From contig NZ_JAPEPX010000001.1 in assembly GCF_026339935.1 (NCBI RefSeq), forward strand, positions 673,501 through 737,500: 64,000 nucleotides of DNA. Direction: 5' to 3'. The translations under genes and the position numbers were made by a program. Shown piece by piece: positions 37,828 to 45,384 of the stretch (its first letter is position 1; each line of letters begins with the position of its first letter). The DNA is from Streptomyces sp. NBC_01551 (GTDB lineage: Bacteria; Actinomycetota; Actinomycetes; Streptomycetales; Streptomycetaceae). The notes under the pieces were generated by a model, which was not told where the DNA came from, did not search any database, and saw only the letters and a program-made list of their open reading frames with translations.

Positions 37828-39159
37828 TCACCCCATCCGCCCCCCACCCGCCGGCCCCACGGCAGAGCACACCGCGTCGGCGAGCCCCGCCACCTCCCCC
37901 ACCCCAACCCCCGACACGGTGATCCGGATCCCCGGCCCGGACTCCACCCGGAACCTCGCCCCCGGCGACACCGCCCACCCTGCGGCCAGCAGCCGCGTCA
38001 CCGCCCCGGTCTCGTCCCCCACCGGCACCCACACGTTCATCCCGCTCCGCCCGTGCGCCCGCACCCCCCGCTCCGCCAGCGCCGCGACCAGCCCGTCCCG
38101 CCGCTCCCCGTACGACCGCGCCACCGCCGCCCGGTCCACCGCCCCCGAGGCCCACAGCTCGACCACCACGTCCTGGAGCAGCCGGCTCACCCACCCCGGT
38201 CCCAGCCGCTGCCGCCCCCGGACCCGGTCCATCGTCACCGCGTCGCCCGTCAGCACCGCGACCCGCAGGTCCGGCCCGTACGCCTTGGCCGTGGAGCGGA
38301 CGAACGCCCAGTGCCGGGTCACGCCGCCCAGCGAGTTCAGCGGCAGGTCGACGATGCCGTGCCCGTGGTCGTCGTCGACCACCAGCGTCTGCGGGTAGCG
38401 CTCCAGCAGCGCCCGCAGCTGCGCCGCCCGGCCCGCGCCGACCGCCGCGCCGGTCGGGTTCTGCGCCCGCGCGGTCACCACCAGGGCCCGCGCCCCCTCG
38501 GCCAGCGCCCGCTCGACCGCGTCGGCCACCGGCCCGTCGTCGTCCACGGCGACCGGCAGCACCCGTAGGCCCAGCGCCGCCGCCAGGTCCAGCACGCTGC
38601 CCCAGCCCGGGTCCTCGACCGCCACCGCGTCCCCCGGCCGCAGATGCGCGATCAGCACCCGCTCGATCCCGTCCAGCGCCCCCGAGGTCACCCCCACCGG
38701 CCCCGCCGCCACCCCGTCCGCGTCGAAGTCGGCCCGGGCCCGCCGCGCCAGCTCCGGCGCCACCGGGTCGGCCCCGTACAGCGTCGGCTGCCGCGCGTGC
38801 CGCCGCGCGGCCGCGGCCAGCGCCGCCTCCAGCGACGGCAGCAGCGCCGGGTCCGGATTGCCCTCCGCGAGGTCCCGCACCCCCGCCGGCACCGGCATCC
38901 GCAGCGCGTCCCGCGGGGCCGTGGCCGGCCGCGCCCGCACCCGGCTGCCGCGCCGCCCGTCCGTCTCGATGACCCCGCGCTCCCGCAGCGTCCGGTACGC
39001 GGCGGCCACGGTGTTCGGGTTCACCCCGAGCTCCCCGGCCAGCTCCCGCATCGGCGGCAGCGGCGCCCCCGGTGCGAGCGCGCCCGATCCGACACCCGCT
39101 TCGACACTGGCCGCGATATCCGATGCGCGACGCCCAACGATCCGATAGTCTCCTAGCAC
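37828..39159 (-). CDS. MocR-type regulator (GntR HTH fused to class I aminotransferase domain)
   Basis: 443 aa. Winged helix at about 15-75 (GAPLPPMRELAGELGVNPNT then VAAAYRTLRERGV), linker, and an aminotransferase-fold domain to the end with the PLP lysine in VRSTAKAYGPDLRVAVLTGD. PdxR, GabR and TauR belong here and sense PLP or amino acid-PLP adducts. GTG 39159 has no Shine-Dalgarno; CATAAT ends 7 nt upstream, so the transcript is probably leaderless. It is divergent from a pyridoxamine-phosphate-oxidase-like gene 37 nt away, its probable target. Confidence 0.88.
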   Translation of the reverse strand: MLGDYRIVGRRASDIAASVEAGVGSGALAPGAPLPPMRELAGELGVNPNTVAAAYRTLRERGVIETDGRRGSRVRARPATAPRDALRMPVPAGVRDLAEGNPDPALLPSLEAALAAAARRHARQPTLYGADPVAPELARRARADFDADGVAAGPVGVTSGALDGIERVLIAHLRPGDAVAVEDPGWGSVLDLAAALGLRVLPVAVDDDGPVADAVERALAEGARALVVTARAQNPTGAAVGAGRAAQLRALLERYPQTLVVDDDHGHGIVDLPLNSLGGVTRHWAFVRSTAKAYGPDLRVAVLTGDAVTMDRVRGRQRLGPGWVSRLLQDVVVELWASGAVDRAAVARSYGERRDGLVAALAERGVRAHGRSGMNVWVPVGDETGAVTRLLAAGWAVSPGARFRVESGPGIRITVSGVGVGEVAGLADAVCSAVGPAGGGRMG

Positions 39160-39190
39160 AAAGCCGATTATGCACTAGTACAACGGAGTC
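39157..39190. promoter_or_regulatory. Overlapping divergent promoter of the MocR gene and the PNPOx-like gene
   Basis: Only 37 nt separate the two start codons. On the minus strand CATAAT lies 7 nt before GTG 39159. The tract is bounded by CTAG at each side and contains GTGC twice (TAGTGCATAA and TTGTGCTAG), the half-site repetition expected of a MocR operator. The gap is AT-richer than its surroundings. Confidence 0.5.
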
Positions 39191-39196
39191 CGCACC

Positions 39197-39895
39197 ATGA
39201 CCGCCACGACCGAGCCGACCAGAACGACCGGGACCACCGGGACCACCGCCTACGAGCCCACCGACCGCACGGTCCCCACCCGCTCCCGCGAGCGGGCGCG
39301 CTACGACCGCGAGACGGTGCACTCGATACTCGACCAGGCGTACGTCTGCCACCTCGGCTTCGTCCGCGACGGCGCGCCCGTGGTCCTCCCGACGCTCTTC
39401 GGCCGGGTCGGCGAGAGGCTGTACATCCACGGCTCCACCGGCTCCCGCCCCCTCCTCGCCGCCGGCAAGGCCGACCCCGGCCTGCCCGTCTGCGTGACGG
39501 TGACGCACGTCGACGGCCTGGTGCTGGCCCGGTCGGCCTTCCACCACTCGCTCAACTACCGCTCGGTCGTCGTCCACGGCACCGCCTACCAGGTCACGGA
39601 CGAGGCCGAGTGCCGGATGGCCCTGGACGCCCTGGTCGACCACGTCGTACCGGGCCGCTCGGCCGACTCCCGGCCCGCCAACGCCAAGGAGCTCGCGGCC
39701 ACCGCCGTGATCCGGCTGGACCTCGACGAGGTGTCCGCGAAGCTCCGTACCGGCGGGCCGAACGACGACGCCGAGGACCTGGACCTGCCCTACTGGACGG
39801 GCGTGGTCCCGGTCGCGCCCGCGTACGGAACCCCCGTCCCGGCCGCCGACCTGGCCCCCGGCATCGCCGTCCCGGACTACCTCGCGGCGCTCTGA
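39197..39895 (+). CDS. Pyridoxamine 5'-phosphate oxidase family / flavin-binding split-barrel protein
   Basis: 232 aa. The split-barrel FMN-binding core spans about residues 40-200 ([20 protein letters not shown] then [37 protein letters not shown] region). Relatives are flavin- or F420-binding oxidoreductases or heme-utilisation-like proteins. True PNPOx activity is not shown, but the divergent MocR partner hints at a vitamin B6 or amine-related role. ATG 39197 follows ACGGAG. Its last 19 bases overlap the 3' end of the convergent EamA gene. Confidence 0.85.
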   Translation: MTATTEPTRTTGTTGTTAYEPTDRTVPTRSRERARYDRETVHSILDQAYVCHLGFVRDGAPVVLPTLFGRVGERLYIHGSTGSRPLLAAGKADPGLPVCVTVTHVDGLVLARSAFHHSLNYRSVVVHGTAYQVTDEAECRMALDALVDHVVPGRSADSRPANAKELAATAVIRLDLDEVSAKLRTGGPNDDAEDLDLPYWTGVVPVAPAYGTPVPAADLAPGIAVPDYLAAL

Positions 39896-40833
39896 GCCAT
39901 CGGGACGGGCCGCACCCGCGGCCCGTCCGCCGGCCGCCGCGCCTCGGCGACGATCAGCGCACCCACCGCGGTCAGCAGCAGTACGGTGCCCAGCACCACG
40001 GCACCGGTCAGCCGCTCCCCCAGCAGCAGGACGGCGATCACAGCCGCGCTCACCGGCTCGATCAGCATGATCACCGACACCGTCGCGGCCCGCACCGAGG
40101 CCGCCCCGGTGAAGTAGAGCGCGTACGCCAGAGCCGTCGGCACGGTGGCGACGTACACCATCAGCCAGACCACCCGCCCGAGTTCCACGGTGTGCGGAAG
40201 CAGCCCCTCCACCACCGCGAACGGCAGCAGGCACACCGCGCCCACCCCGGTCGACCAGACGGTGGTGACCAGCGGGTCCCCGCCCGCCCCGCGCTGCCCG
40301 AGCCAGCGGGCCCGCAGCGTCATCGCCGCGTATCCGGCGGCGGACAGCAGCGCCCACCCCACACCGACGGGCCGCACCTCGCCGCCCCCGCTGCCCAGCA
40401 CCAGCACGGCCAGCCCGGCGAGCGCCCCGCCGACGGCGACGACCCCGCCCGGACCGAGCCGCTCGCCCATCCAGTGCCGCGCCCCGAGCGCGATCAGCAC
40501 CGGCCCGGCGCCCAGGGTCACCACGGTCCCGACCGCCAGGCCGGTCTCCTGCACGGCGGCGAAGTACGCGGCCTGGAACAGGGTGAACATCAGCCCCGTC
40601 GCGACCAGCGACCCCGCCGACGGCCGCGCCGCCCGCCGGGGACGGCGTACGGCGAGCACCCCGAGCAGCACCACCAGCCCACCGGCGCACCGCCAGAAGG
40701 TGAGGGAGAGCGGCCCGAGGTCACTGGCCAGGAAGAGCAGGGAAGCCGCCGCCCCGGCAGTGCCCCAGGCGGCGCCGGCGATGACGAGGTACAGCAGACT
40801 GCGCCCGGAAGAGGCGGGCGGTTGATTCAACAC
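39877..40833 (-). CDS. EamA/DMT-family transporter
   Basis: 318-aa exporter with ten helices in two EamA halves ([20 protein letters not shown] opens; [20 protein letters not shown] and [18 protein letters not shown] close). GTG 40833 follows CGGAGA. It overlaps the convergent flavin-protein gene by 19 bp at the 3' ends, so one transcript is antisense to the other. A possible leader peptide lies 110 nt upstream. It may be co-transcribed with the second EamA gene at 41134-42111. Confidence 0.88.
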   Translation of the reverse strand: MLNQPPASSGRSLLYLVIAGAAWGTAGAAASLLFLASDLGPLSLTFWRCAGGLVVLLGVLAVRRPRRAARPSAGSLVATGLMFTLFQAAYFAAVQETGLAVGTVVTLGAGPVLIALGARHWMGERLGPGGVVAVGGALAGLAVLVLGSGGGEVRPVGVGWALLSAAGYAAMTLRARWLGQRGAGGDPLVTTVWSTGVGAVCLLPFAVVEGLLPHTVELGRVVWLMVYVATVPTALAYALYFTGAASVRAATVSVIMLIEPVSAAVIAVLLLGERLTGAVVLGTVLLLTAVGALIVAEARRPADGPRVRPVPMAQSAAR

Positions 40834-40943
40834 GTGTGGTCTCCGCGTGCGAGAAGGATGAGAGAGGTCATCGCATCGCGGGCAGCGCGAACCTCCCGGG
40901 GACTTCCCGGGCCGGGTTCTCGTACGAGTGCCTGCCGCCCGCG

Positions 40944-40979
40944 CTAGGCGGCAGGAGGCGGAAGCACGGTCTGCTGCAT
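40944..40979 (-). CDS. Putative 11-aa leader peptide [11 protein letters not shown]
   Basis: In the 300-nt gap upstream of the EamA gene the minus strand reads ATG CAG CAG … CCG CCT CCT GCC GCC TAG. The end of this small frame is inside a perfect 8-bp hairpin (CTGCCGCC, 7-nt loop, GGCGGCAG; 40932-40954), and a second hairpin, CCCGGG-N5-CCCGGG, follows nearer to the transporter. Three consecutive prolines would stall a ribosome. This looks like ribosome-mediated attenuation, though the ribosome binding site (AGGGTGG) is weak. Confidence 0.45.
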   Translation of the reverse strand: MQQTVLPPPAA

Positions 40980-41133
40980 GATCGCCACCCTACGGCTTCC
41001 CCGCCGCCCGGACCAGCCCCAACAGGAAGCAAGCCCTCCGAAAGAGACCCGCGCCAGGCGGCGCACCCTGCTCACGAACGCCCTGCTCAGGAACGCCCTG
41101 CTCACGACCGGGGTCGGATCCACCCCACCCCAC

Positions 41134-42111
41134 CTAGGCCTGCGCCTTCACCCGATCCGGCTCGGCCGGATCCACCGCCCCCACCAACTCGACGGGAATC
41201 CCGGCACCGGCGGACCGCGAGGACTGAGCGATGAACGCCCCGCCCAACACCAGCCCACCGCCCACGATCTGCCACGTGGAAAGGTGCTCCCCGAGCAGCA
41301 CCCACGCCAGCACGGTCGCGATGACCGCCTCCAGGCAGGCCACCACCCCGGCCACCTGCGGCGAGAGCCTGCGCACCGAAACCACCCCGGTCAGGTACGC
41401 GAAGACGGTGGCGATCAGCACCACCCACCCCAGCAGCACCAGCGCGGGCAAGGTCGTGTCACCCATCGCGGCCTGCCCGCCCAGCACCTGCCAGTCGATC
41501 TGCCAGGGCCGCGCGATCACGGTCATCACCAGCGTGCCGACGATCATGCCGTAGGCGATCACGCCCAGCGGGTCGGGGACGTCGTCCCCGTCGGCGCCCT
41601 GGTCGGCGAAGACGAAGTAGCAGGCCTGGCAGCAGGCGGCGGCGAGGCCGAGCAGCACGCCGAGCAGGTCCAGACTCAGCCCGGCCCAGATCTCGACCAC
41701 GCAGGCCAGACCCACCACGGCCACCGCCGCACCGGCCGCGGCCGCCCGCGTGACGGGCTTGCGCTGGACGAACCGGATGTAGCCGAGCAGCAGCGCCGGC
41801 CCCAGGTACTCCAGCAGCAGGGCCACGCCGACCGGGATCCGGGACAGGGAGGCGAAGTAGAAGGCCTGCACGCCCGCGACGGCGACCAGCCCGAAGCCGG
41901 CCAGCAGGAACGGTTTGCGGCGGACCAGATCACGGTGCCGCCAGGCCAGCGGGGAGAGCACGAGAGCCGCCCCGGCCACCCTGAGCCAGACCATGTGCAG
42001 CGGGTCCAGCCCCGCCTCGATCAGCGGCTTCGCCGCGACGCCCGACCCACCGAACGCGACCGCCGAGACGAGGGCGAGGCCCAGTCCGGCGTTCTTCCCT
42101 GACGCTTGCAT
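41134..42111 (-). CDS. EamA/RhtA-like transporter
   Basis: 325-aa DMT exporter of the RhtA (threonine/homoserine efflux) type: ten helices, with GLALVSAVAFGGSGVAAKPL at the start and LAWVLLGEHLSTWQIVGGGL near the end. ATG 42111. The C-terminal tail after helix 10 is hydrophilic (SRSAGAGIPVELVGAVDPAE). Direct repeats AACGCCCTGCTCA lie just beyond its stop (about 41073-41104). Substrate not deducible. Confidence 0.88.
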   Translation of the reverse strand: MQASGKNAGLGLALVSAVAFGGSGVAAKPLIEAGLDPLHMVWLRVAGAALVLSPLAWRHRDLVRRKPFLLAGFGLVAVAGVQAFYFASLSRIPVGVALLLEYLGPALLLGYIRFVQRKPVTRAAAAGAAVAVVGLACVVEIWAGLSLDLLGVLLGLAAACCQACYFVFADQGADGDDVPDPLGVIAYGMIVGTLVMTVIARPWQIDWQVLGGQAAMGDTTLPALVLLGWVVLIATVFAYLTGVVSVRRLSPQVAGVVACLEAVIATVLAWVLLGEHLSTWQIVGGGLVLGGAFIAQSSRSAGAGIPVELVGAVDPAEPDRVKAQA

Positions 42112-42223
42112 CAGGCCATCATGTCAGGGCTCGTCAGGACCGTCACCGGCGTGACACCTGTTGAGACGGAGTCGATACCACCGTGACCGCAGCGCTACGG
42201 GCCGCACCCGGGCGGGGCTATTT

Positions 42224-42238
42224 CTGACAGCCCGTCAG
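42224..42238. promoter_or_regulatory. Inverted repeat CTGAC-N5-GTCAG before the SRPBCC gene
   Basis: A 15-bp perfect-arm palindrome is followed at once by AGTATTGAAT, a plausible -10 region, about 65 nt before the SRPBCC start. The layout suggests a TetR- or GntR-type operator; the regulator is not identifiable here. Confidence 0.4.
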
Positions 42239-42303
42239 TATTGAATGTTCCGCCCGCCGGGGCTACGTTCCGCCGCACGTACCCGACGAGAAGGGGTGGT
42301 CGC

Positions 42304-42732
42304 ATGGCCGAAGTCACCGCGGAATCACGCATCGAGGCGCCCGCCGCGAAGCTCTGGGCCCAGCTGACGGACTGGGCGGCGTACGGCCAGTGGAGCATGA
42401 CCCACACCAATTTCCCCAAGGGCGGCCCCGAGACCCTCGCGGTCGGCGCCACCTTCGAGGAGAACATGAAGATGATGGGCTTCCCGGCCGAGGTCGCCTG
42501 GACCGTCTCGGAGCTGGAGAACGAGCGGCTCTTCGCCATCACCGGCAAGGGCCCGATGGGCGTGGCCATCCTCACCCGGTACACCCTGATCCCGGACGGC
42601 GGGGCCACCACGGTCCGCATCGACGGGGAGTTCAACGGGGCCGCCGTCTCGCTGATGGCGGGCAAGCTCAAGGACTCGGCCACCGCCGCACTGAACGAGT
42701 CGCTGCGCAAACTGGCGGGCCTGGTCGCCTGA
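42304..42732 (+). CDS. SRPBCC-fold (polyketide cyclase/START-like) protein
   Basis: 142-aa helix-grip protein. AEVTAESRIEAPAAKLWAQL opens the fold, then TDWAAYGQWSM, a GATFEENMKMMGFP loop and a long C-terminal helix (AGKLKDSATAALNESLRKLA). Such proteins bind hydrophobic ligands; many Streptomyces copies are uncharacterised. ATG 42304 has AAGGGG 8 nt upstream. Confidence 0.85.
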   Translation: MAEVTAESRIEAPAAKLWAQLTDWAAYGQWSMTHTNFPKGGPETLAVGATFEENMKMMGFPAEVAWTVSELENERLFAITGKGPMGVAILTRYTLIPDGGATTVRIDGEFNGAAVSLMAGKLKDSATAALNESLRKLAGLVA

Positions 42733-42754
42733 CGAGGGCGCACACACGCACCCG

Positions 42755-42800
42755 CATGATGGTGCGCCCCGCGAGAAACCTCGCGGGGCGCACCGTCATG
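42755..42800. terminator. Bidirectional terminator between SRPBCC and padR genes
   Basis: A perfect 15-bp stem (GGTGCGCCCCGCGAG with CTCGCGGGGCGCACC) has an AAAC loop; after one mismatch it is extended by CATGA/TCATG. It sits between the two convergent stops. Confidence 0.88.
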
Positions 42801-42816
42801 AAAGACGCCGACAGGA

Positions 42817-43416
42817 TCAGTGATCGTCGGCCAGGATCAGGTAGAGCTTCTTGCGGGCGTCGTTGACGACGGCGATCGCCTTCTCCCGCTGCTCGGCGGA
42901 GCCGGTCTTCCAGACCTGCCCGAACGCCTCCATCAGGCCGATGCCGGCCGTCCGGATCTCGCTCATCGCCTCGCGGTCGAAGCCGCGGCCCGCCTCGTCC
43001 CAAGGCGCGGCGGAGCCCGCCTCGGCCTCGGTGCGGCCGGCGTCGGTGAGCGTGAACAGCTTCTTGCCGCCCTCGCTCTCGCTGGTGATGAGCCCCTCGT
43101 CCTCCAGCAGCTGGAGGGTCGGGTAGACCGAGCCCGGGCTGGGCTTCCAGGCCCCGCCGCTGCGCTCGCCGATCTCCTGGATCATCTCGTAGCCGTGCAT
43201 CGGCCGGTCGGCGAGCAGCGCCAGGATCGAGGCGCGTACGTCACCCCGCCGGGCCCGGCCACGCGGTCCGCCGCGGCCTCCTCGCCCACCCCAGGGCCCG
43301 CCGCCGAAGCCCGGCCCGAACGGCCCGAACGCGGCGCGCCGCCCCTGGAACTCCTCCCGACGGTCCGGCCCGCAGTGGCCGTGACCTCGTCCGTGTTCGT
43401 GTCCGTGTGAACGCAT
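42817..43416 (-). CDS. PadR-family transcriptional regulator with His/Gly-rich N-terminus
   Basis: 199 aa. Residues 1-57 are His-, Gly- and Arg-rich (SHGHEHGRGHGHCG, then GGPWGGRGGRGGPRGRARRG), a possible metal-binding or disordered arm. The PadR winged helix follows at about 58-135 (RASILALLADRPMHGYEMIQ; SPGSVYPTLQLLEDEGLI) and a helical C-terminus serves as dimer arm. ATG 43416 after GAGAGGAG. PadR proteins usually repress an exporter or their own operon. The divergent gene is phzF-like. Confidence 0.9.
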   Translation of the reverse strand: MRSHGHEHGRGHGHCGPDRREEFQGRRAAFGPFGPGFGGGPWGGRGGRGGPRGRARRGDVRASILALLADRPMHGYEMIQEIGERSGGAWKPSPGSVYPTLQLLEDEGLITSESEGGKKLFTLTDAGRTEAEAGSAAPWDEAGRGFDREAMSEIRTAGIGLMEAFGQVWKTGSAEQREKAIAVVNDARKKLYLILADDH

Positions 43417-43485
43417 GACTGCGCTCCTCTCGTCATTTCAGTGCCAACCAGGTCGTTCTCGTCGGTTTCACCTTCCGACATCTCC

Positions 43486-43524
43486 ACTATCACTGACCGA
43501 TCGCGATGCGTCAACGATATATCG
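43486..43524 (-). promoter_or_regulatory. padR promoter with adjacent palindrome
   Basis: On the minus strand TTGACG (43509-43514) and GATAGT (43486-43491) are 17 nt apart, a good vegetative promoter. CGATATATCG (43515-43524), a perfect 10-bp palindrome, abuts the -35 box and would suit autorepression by PadR. Confidence 0.65.
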
Positions 43525-43601
43525 GAAACTCTTCGACGATAGGGCCATGCACCCGGGATTGGCCTTTGTCGACGATCAAGAACCCGCCCTACGGTCGGGG
43601 G

Positions 43602-44420
43602 ATGCGCCTCCGAATCGTCGACGCCTTCACCGACCGCCCGTTCGCCGGGAACCCCGCCGCAGTCCTGCTCCTGGAGGACGGGTTCCCCTCGGAGGTCTGG
43701 CTCCAGCAGGTCGCCGCCGAGGTCAACCTCTCCGAGACGGCCTTCGCGCACCCCCTGCCGCCCGGCGGGGACGCCGACTGGGCGCTGCGCTGGTTCACCC
43801 CCGCCGCCGAGGTCGACATGTGCGGCCACGCCACCCTCGCCACCGCCCACGTCCTGGCGACGAGCGGTCTCGCGACCGGGCTGATCCGCTTCACGGCGCG
43901 CTGCGGGATACTCACTGCGCAGGCGGCCACGGACGGCACGATCACCCTGGACTTCCCGACGTCCGCGCTCACCCGGATCGAGCCGGCGGCGCAGGTGCGC
44001 GGCGCGCTCGGCGCCGAGATCGCGTCGGTCCACGACACGTCGGAGCACGTCGGCGACCTGCTGGTCGAGCTGGCGGACGAGCGGACCGTACGGGAGCTCA
44101 CCCCGGACCTGGCCGCCCTGCGCGGCTACGCCCGCCGCGGGATCATCGTCACCGCGCCCGCCGAGGACCCCTCGCGCGGGTACGACTTCGTCTCGCGCGG
44201 CTTCTTCCCGGCGCTCGGCATCGACGAGGACCCGGTCACCGGCAGCGCCCACACCGCCCTGGCCCCGTTCTGGGCCGCGCGGCTCGGCCGTACCGAACTC
44301 GTCGGACTGCAGGGCGGGGCCCGCCAGGGCCACGTCACCGTCCGCCTCCGCGGCGACCGCACCCTCCTGACGGGCGACGCGGTCACCGTCCTGGACGGCG
44401 AACTCCTCGCCCGCCCCTGA
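43602..44420 (+). CDS. PhzF-family isomerase/epimerase-like protein
   Basis: 272 aa of the diaminopimelate-epimerase-like PhzF fold. It starts RIVDAFTDRPFAGNPAAVLL with NLSETAF (the glutamate corresponds to catalytic Glu45 of PhzF), has MCGHATLATAHVL and DPVTGSAHTAL, all family hallmarks. True PhzF acts in phenazine synthesis, but no phenazine genes are near, so the substrate is unknown. ATG 43602 follows a G-run; the longer frame from 43506 crosses the padR palindrome and is rejected. Confidence 0.9.
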   Translation: MRLRIVDAFTDRPFAGNPAAVLLLEDGFPSEVWLQQVAAEVNLSETAFAHPLPPGGDADWALRWFTPAAEVDMCGHATLATAHVLATSGLATGLIRFTARCGILTAQAATDGTITLDFPTSALTRIEPAAQVRGALGAEIASVHDTSEHVGDLLVELADERTVRELTPDLAALRGYARRGIIVTAPAEDPSRGYDFVSRGFFPALGIDEDPVTGSAHTALAPFWAARLGRTELVGLQGGARQGHVTVRLRGDRTLLTGDAVTVLDGELLARP

Positions 44421-44429
44421 GCCGGGTCA

Positions 44430-44472
44430 GGCTGCCGACCCCCCGAAACAGGGGATCAGGGGGTCGGCAGCC
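44430..44472. terminator. Bidirectional terminator between phzF-like and CPBP genes
   Basis: GGCTGCCGACCCCC (44430-44443) pairs perfectly with GGGGGTCGGCAGCC (44459-44472) across 15 nt. The right arm is the last codons of the CPBP gene. Confidence 0.75.
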
Positions 44473-45274
44473 AGCCCACCTTCCCCGCCAGCAGCGCGTA
44501 CCCGCCGAAGGCGACGATGTCGAGCAGCGCGTGCGCGACGACCAGCGGCGCCACCCGGCCCCACCGGCGGTAGGCGAGCACGAAGACGGCCCCCATCACC
44601 ATGTTGCCGATGAACCCGCCGATGCCCTGGTAGAGGTGGTACGAGCCGCGCAGCGCCGAGCTGGCCAGCAGCGCGCCCATCGGCGACCAGCCCAGCTGAC
44701 CCAGCCGCCGCAGCAGGTACGCCAGCACGATGACCTCCTCGACCACGGCGTTCTGCACCGCGGAGAGGATCAGCACCGGGAACTTCCACCACACGTCGGG
44801 CAGCGCCTCCGGCACCACCGTCAGGTTGAAGCCGGAGGCGCGCGCCGCCAGGTAGAAGGCCAGGCCCGCGCTCCCGATCCCGGCCGCGACCAGCGCGCCC
44901 CGGCCCAGGTCCCACAGCGGCCGGGTCCGGTCGAAGCCCAGCACCCGCAGCCCGGGGGCGCCCTCCCGGGTCAGCAGGTGCGCGACCAGCAGCACCGGCA
45001 CCAGCGCGCTCGCGATGCCGAACAGCTGCCAGGCCAGGTCCAGCCAGGGCCGGCCGGGCGCGTACGAGCCGTTGAGCGTGGCGGCCTGGTCCTTGAGGCC
45101 GCCCGGCTTGGTGAGCGAGCCGATGAAGCTGATCAGCGCCGAGACCCCGCTCGCGCCGAGCGACAGCGCCAGCACGAGCAGCGTCTCGGTCCGCAGGAGA
45201 GCGCGGTCCTGTCCGCCCAGCTCCCCGACCACCGGCTCCGACTCAGTCCGCACGCCCGACTCCCGTCCCGCCAT
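44456..45274 (-). CDS. CPBP-family intramembrane metalloprotease
   Basis: 272-aa membrane protein with about seven or eight helices. The Abi/CAAX-protease motifs are present: VVEEVIVLAYLLRR (paired Glu, then Arg), GSYHLYQG (His) and VVAHALLDIVAF (His, Asp). Relatives cut prenylated or membrane-embedded peptides or provide bacteriocin immunity. ATG 45274 (MAGRESGVRT) is chosen, with GGGAAG 10 nt upstream and a CAGTAT -10 candidate at 45305-45310; GTG 45301 would add nine residues but lies too close to that -10. Confidence 0.88.
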   Translation of the reverse strand: MAGRESGVRTESEPVVGELGGQDRALLRTETLLVLALSLGASGVSALISFIGSLTKPGGLKDQAATLNGSYAPGRPWLDLAWQLFGIASALVPVLLVAHLLTREGAPGLRVLGFDRTRPLWDLGRGALVAAGIGSAGLAFYLAARASGFNLTVVPEALPDVWWKFPVLILSAVQNAVVEEVIVLAYLLRRLGQLGWSPMGALLASSALRGSYHLYQGIGGFIGNMVMGAVFVLAYRRWGRVAPLVVAHALLDIVAFGGYALLAGKVGWLPTP

Positions 45275-45384
45275 CCCGCTGCGACTTCCCGCCCTGACCA
45301 CCCCATACTGCCTCTTCGACGGGGGAACGGGATCACCGGACGGCCCGGGAGCCTTGCCACGACCTCACTCGCACGCACGCGGCC

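Noticed and set aside
37295..40690. 1131-codon minus-strand open frame
   Set aside because: Runs through four well-supported genes in the wrong frame and consists of low-complexity Arg/Gly/Ala.
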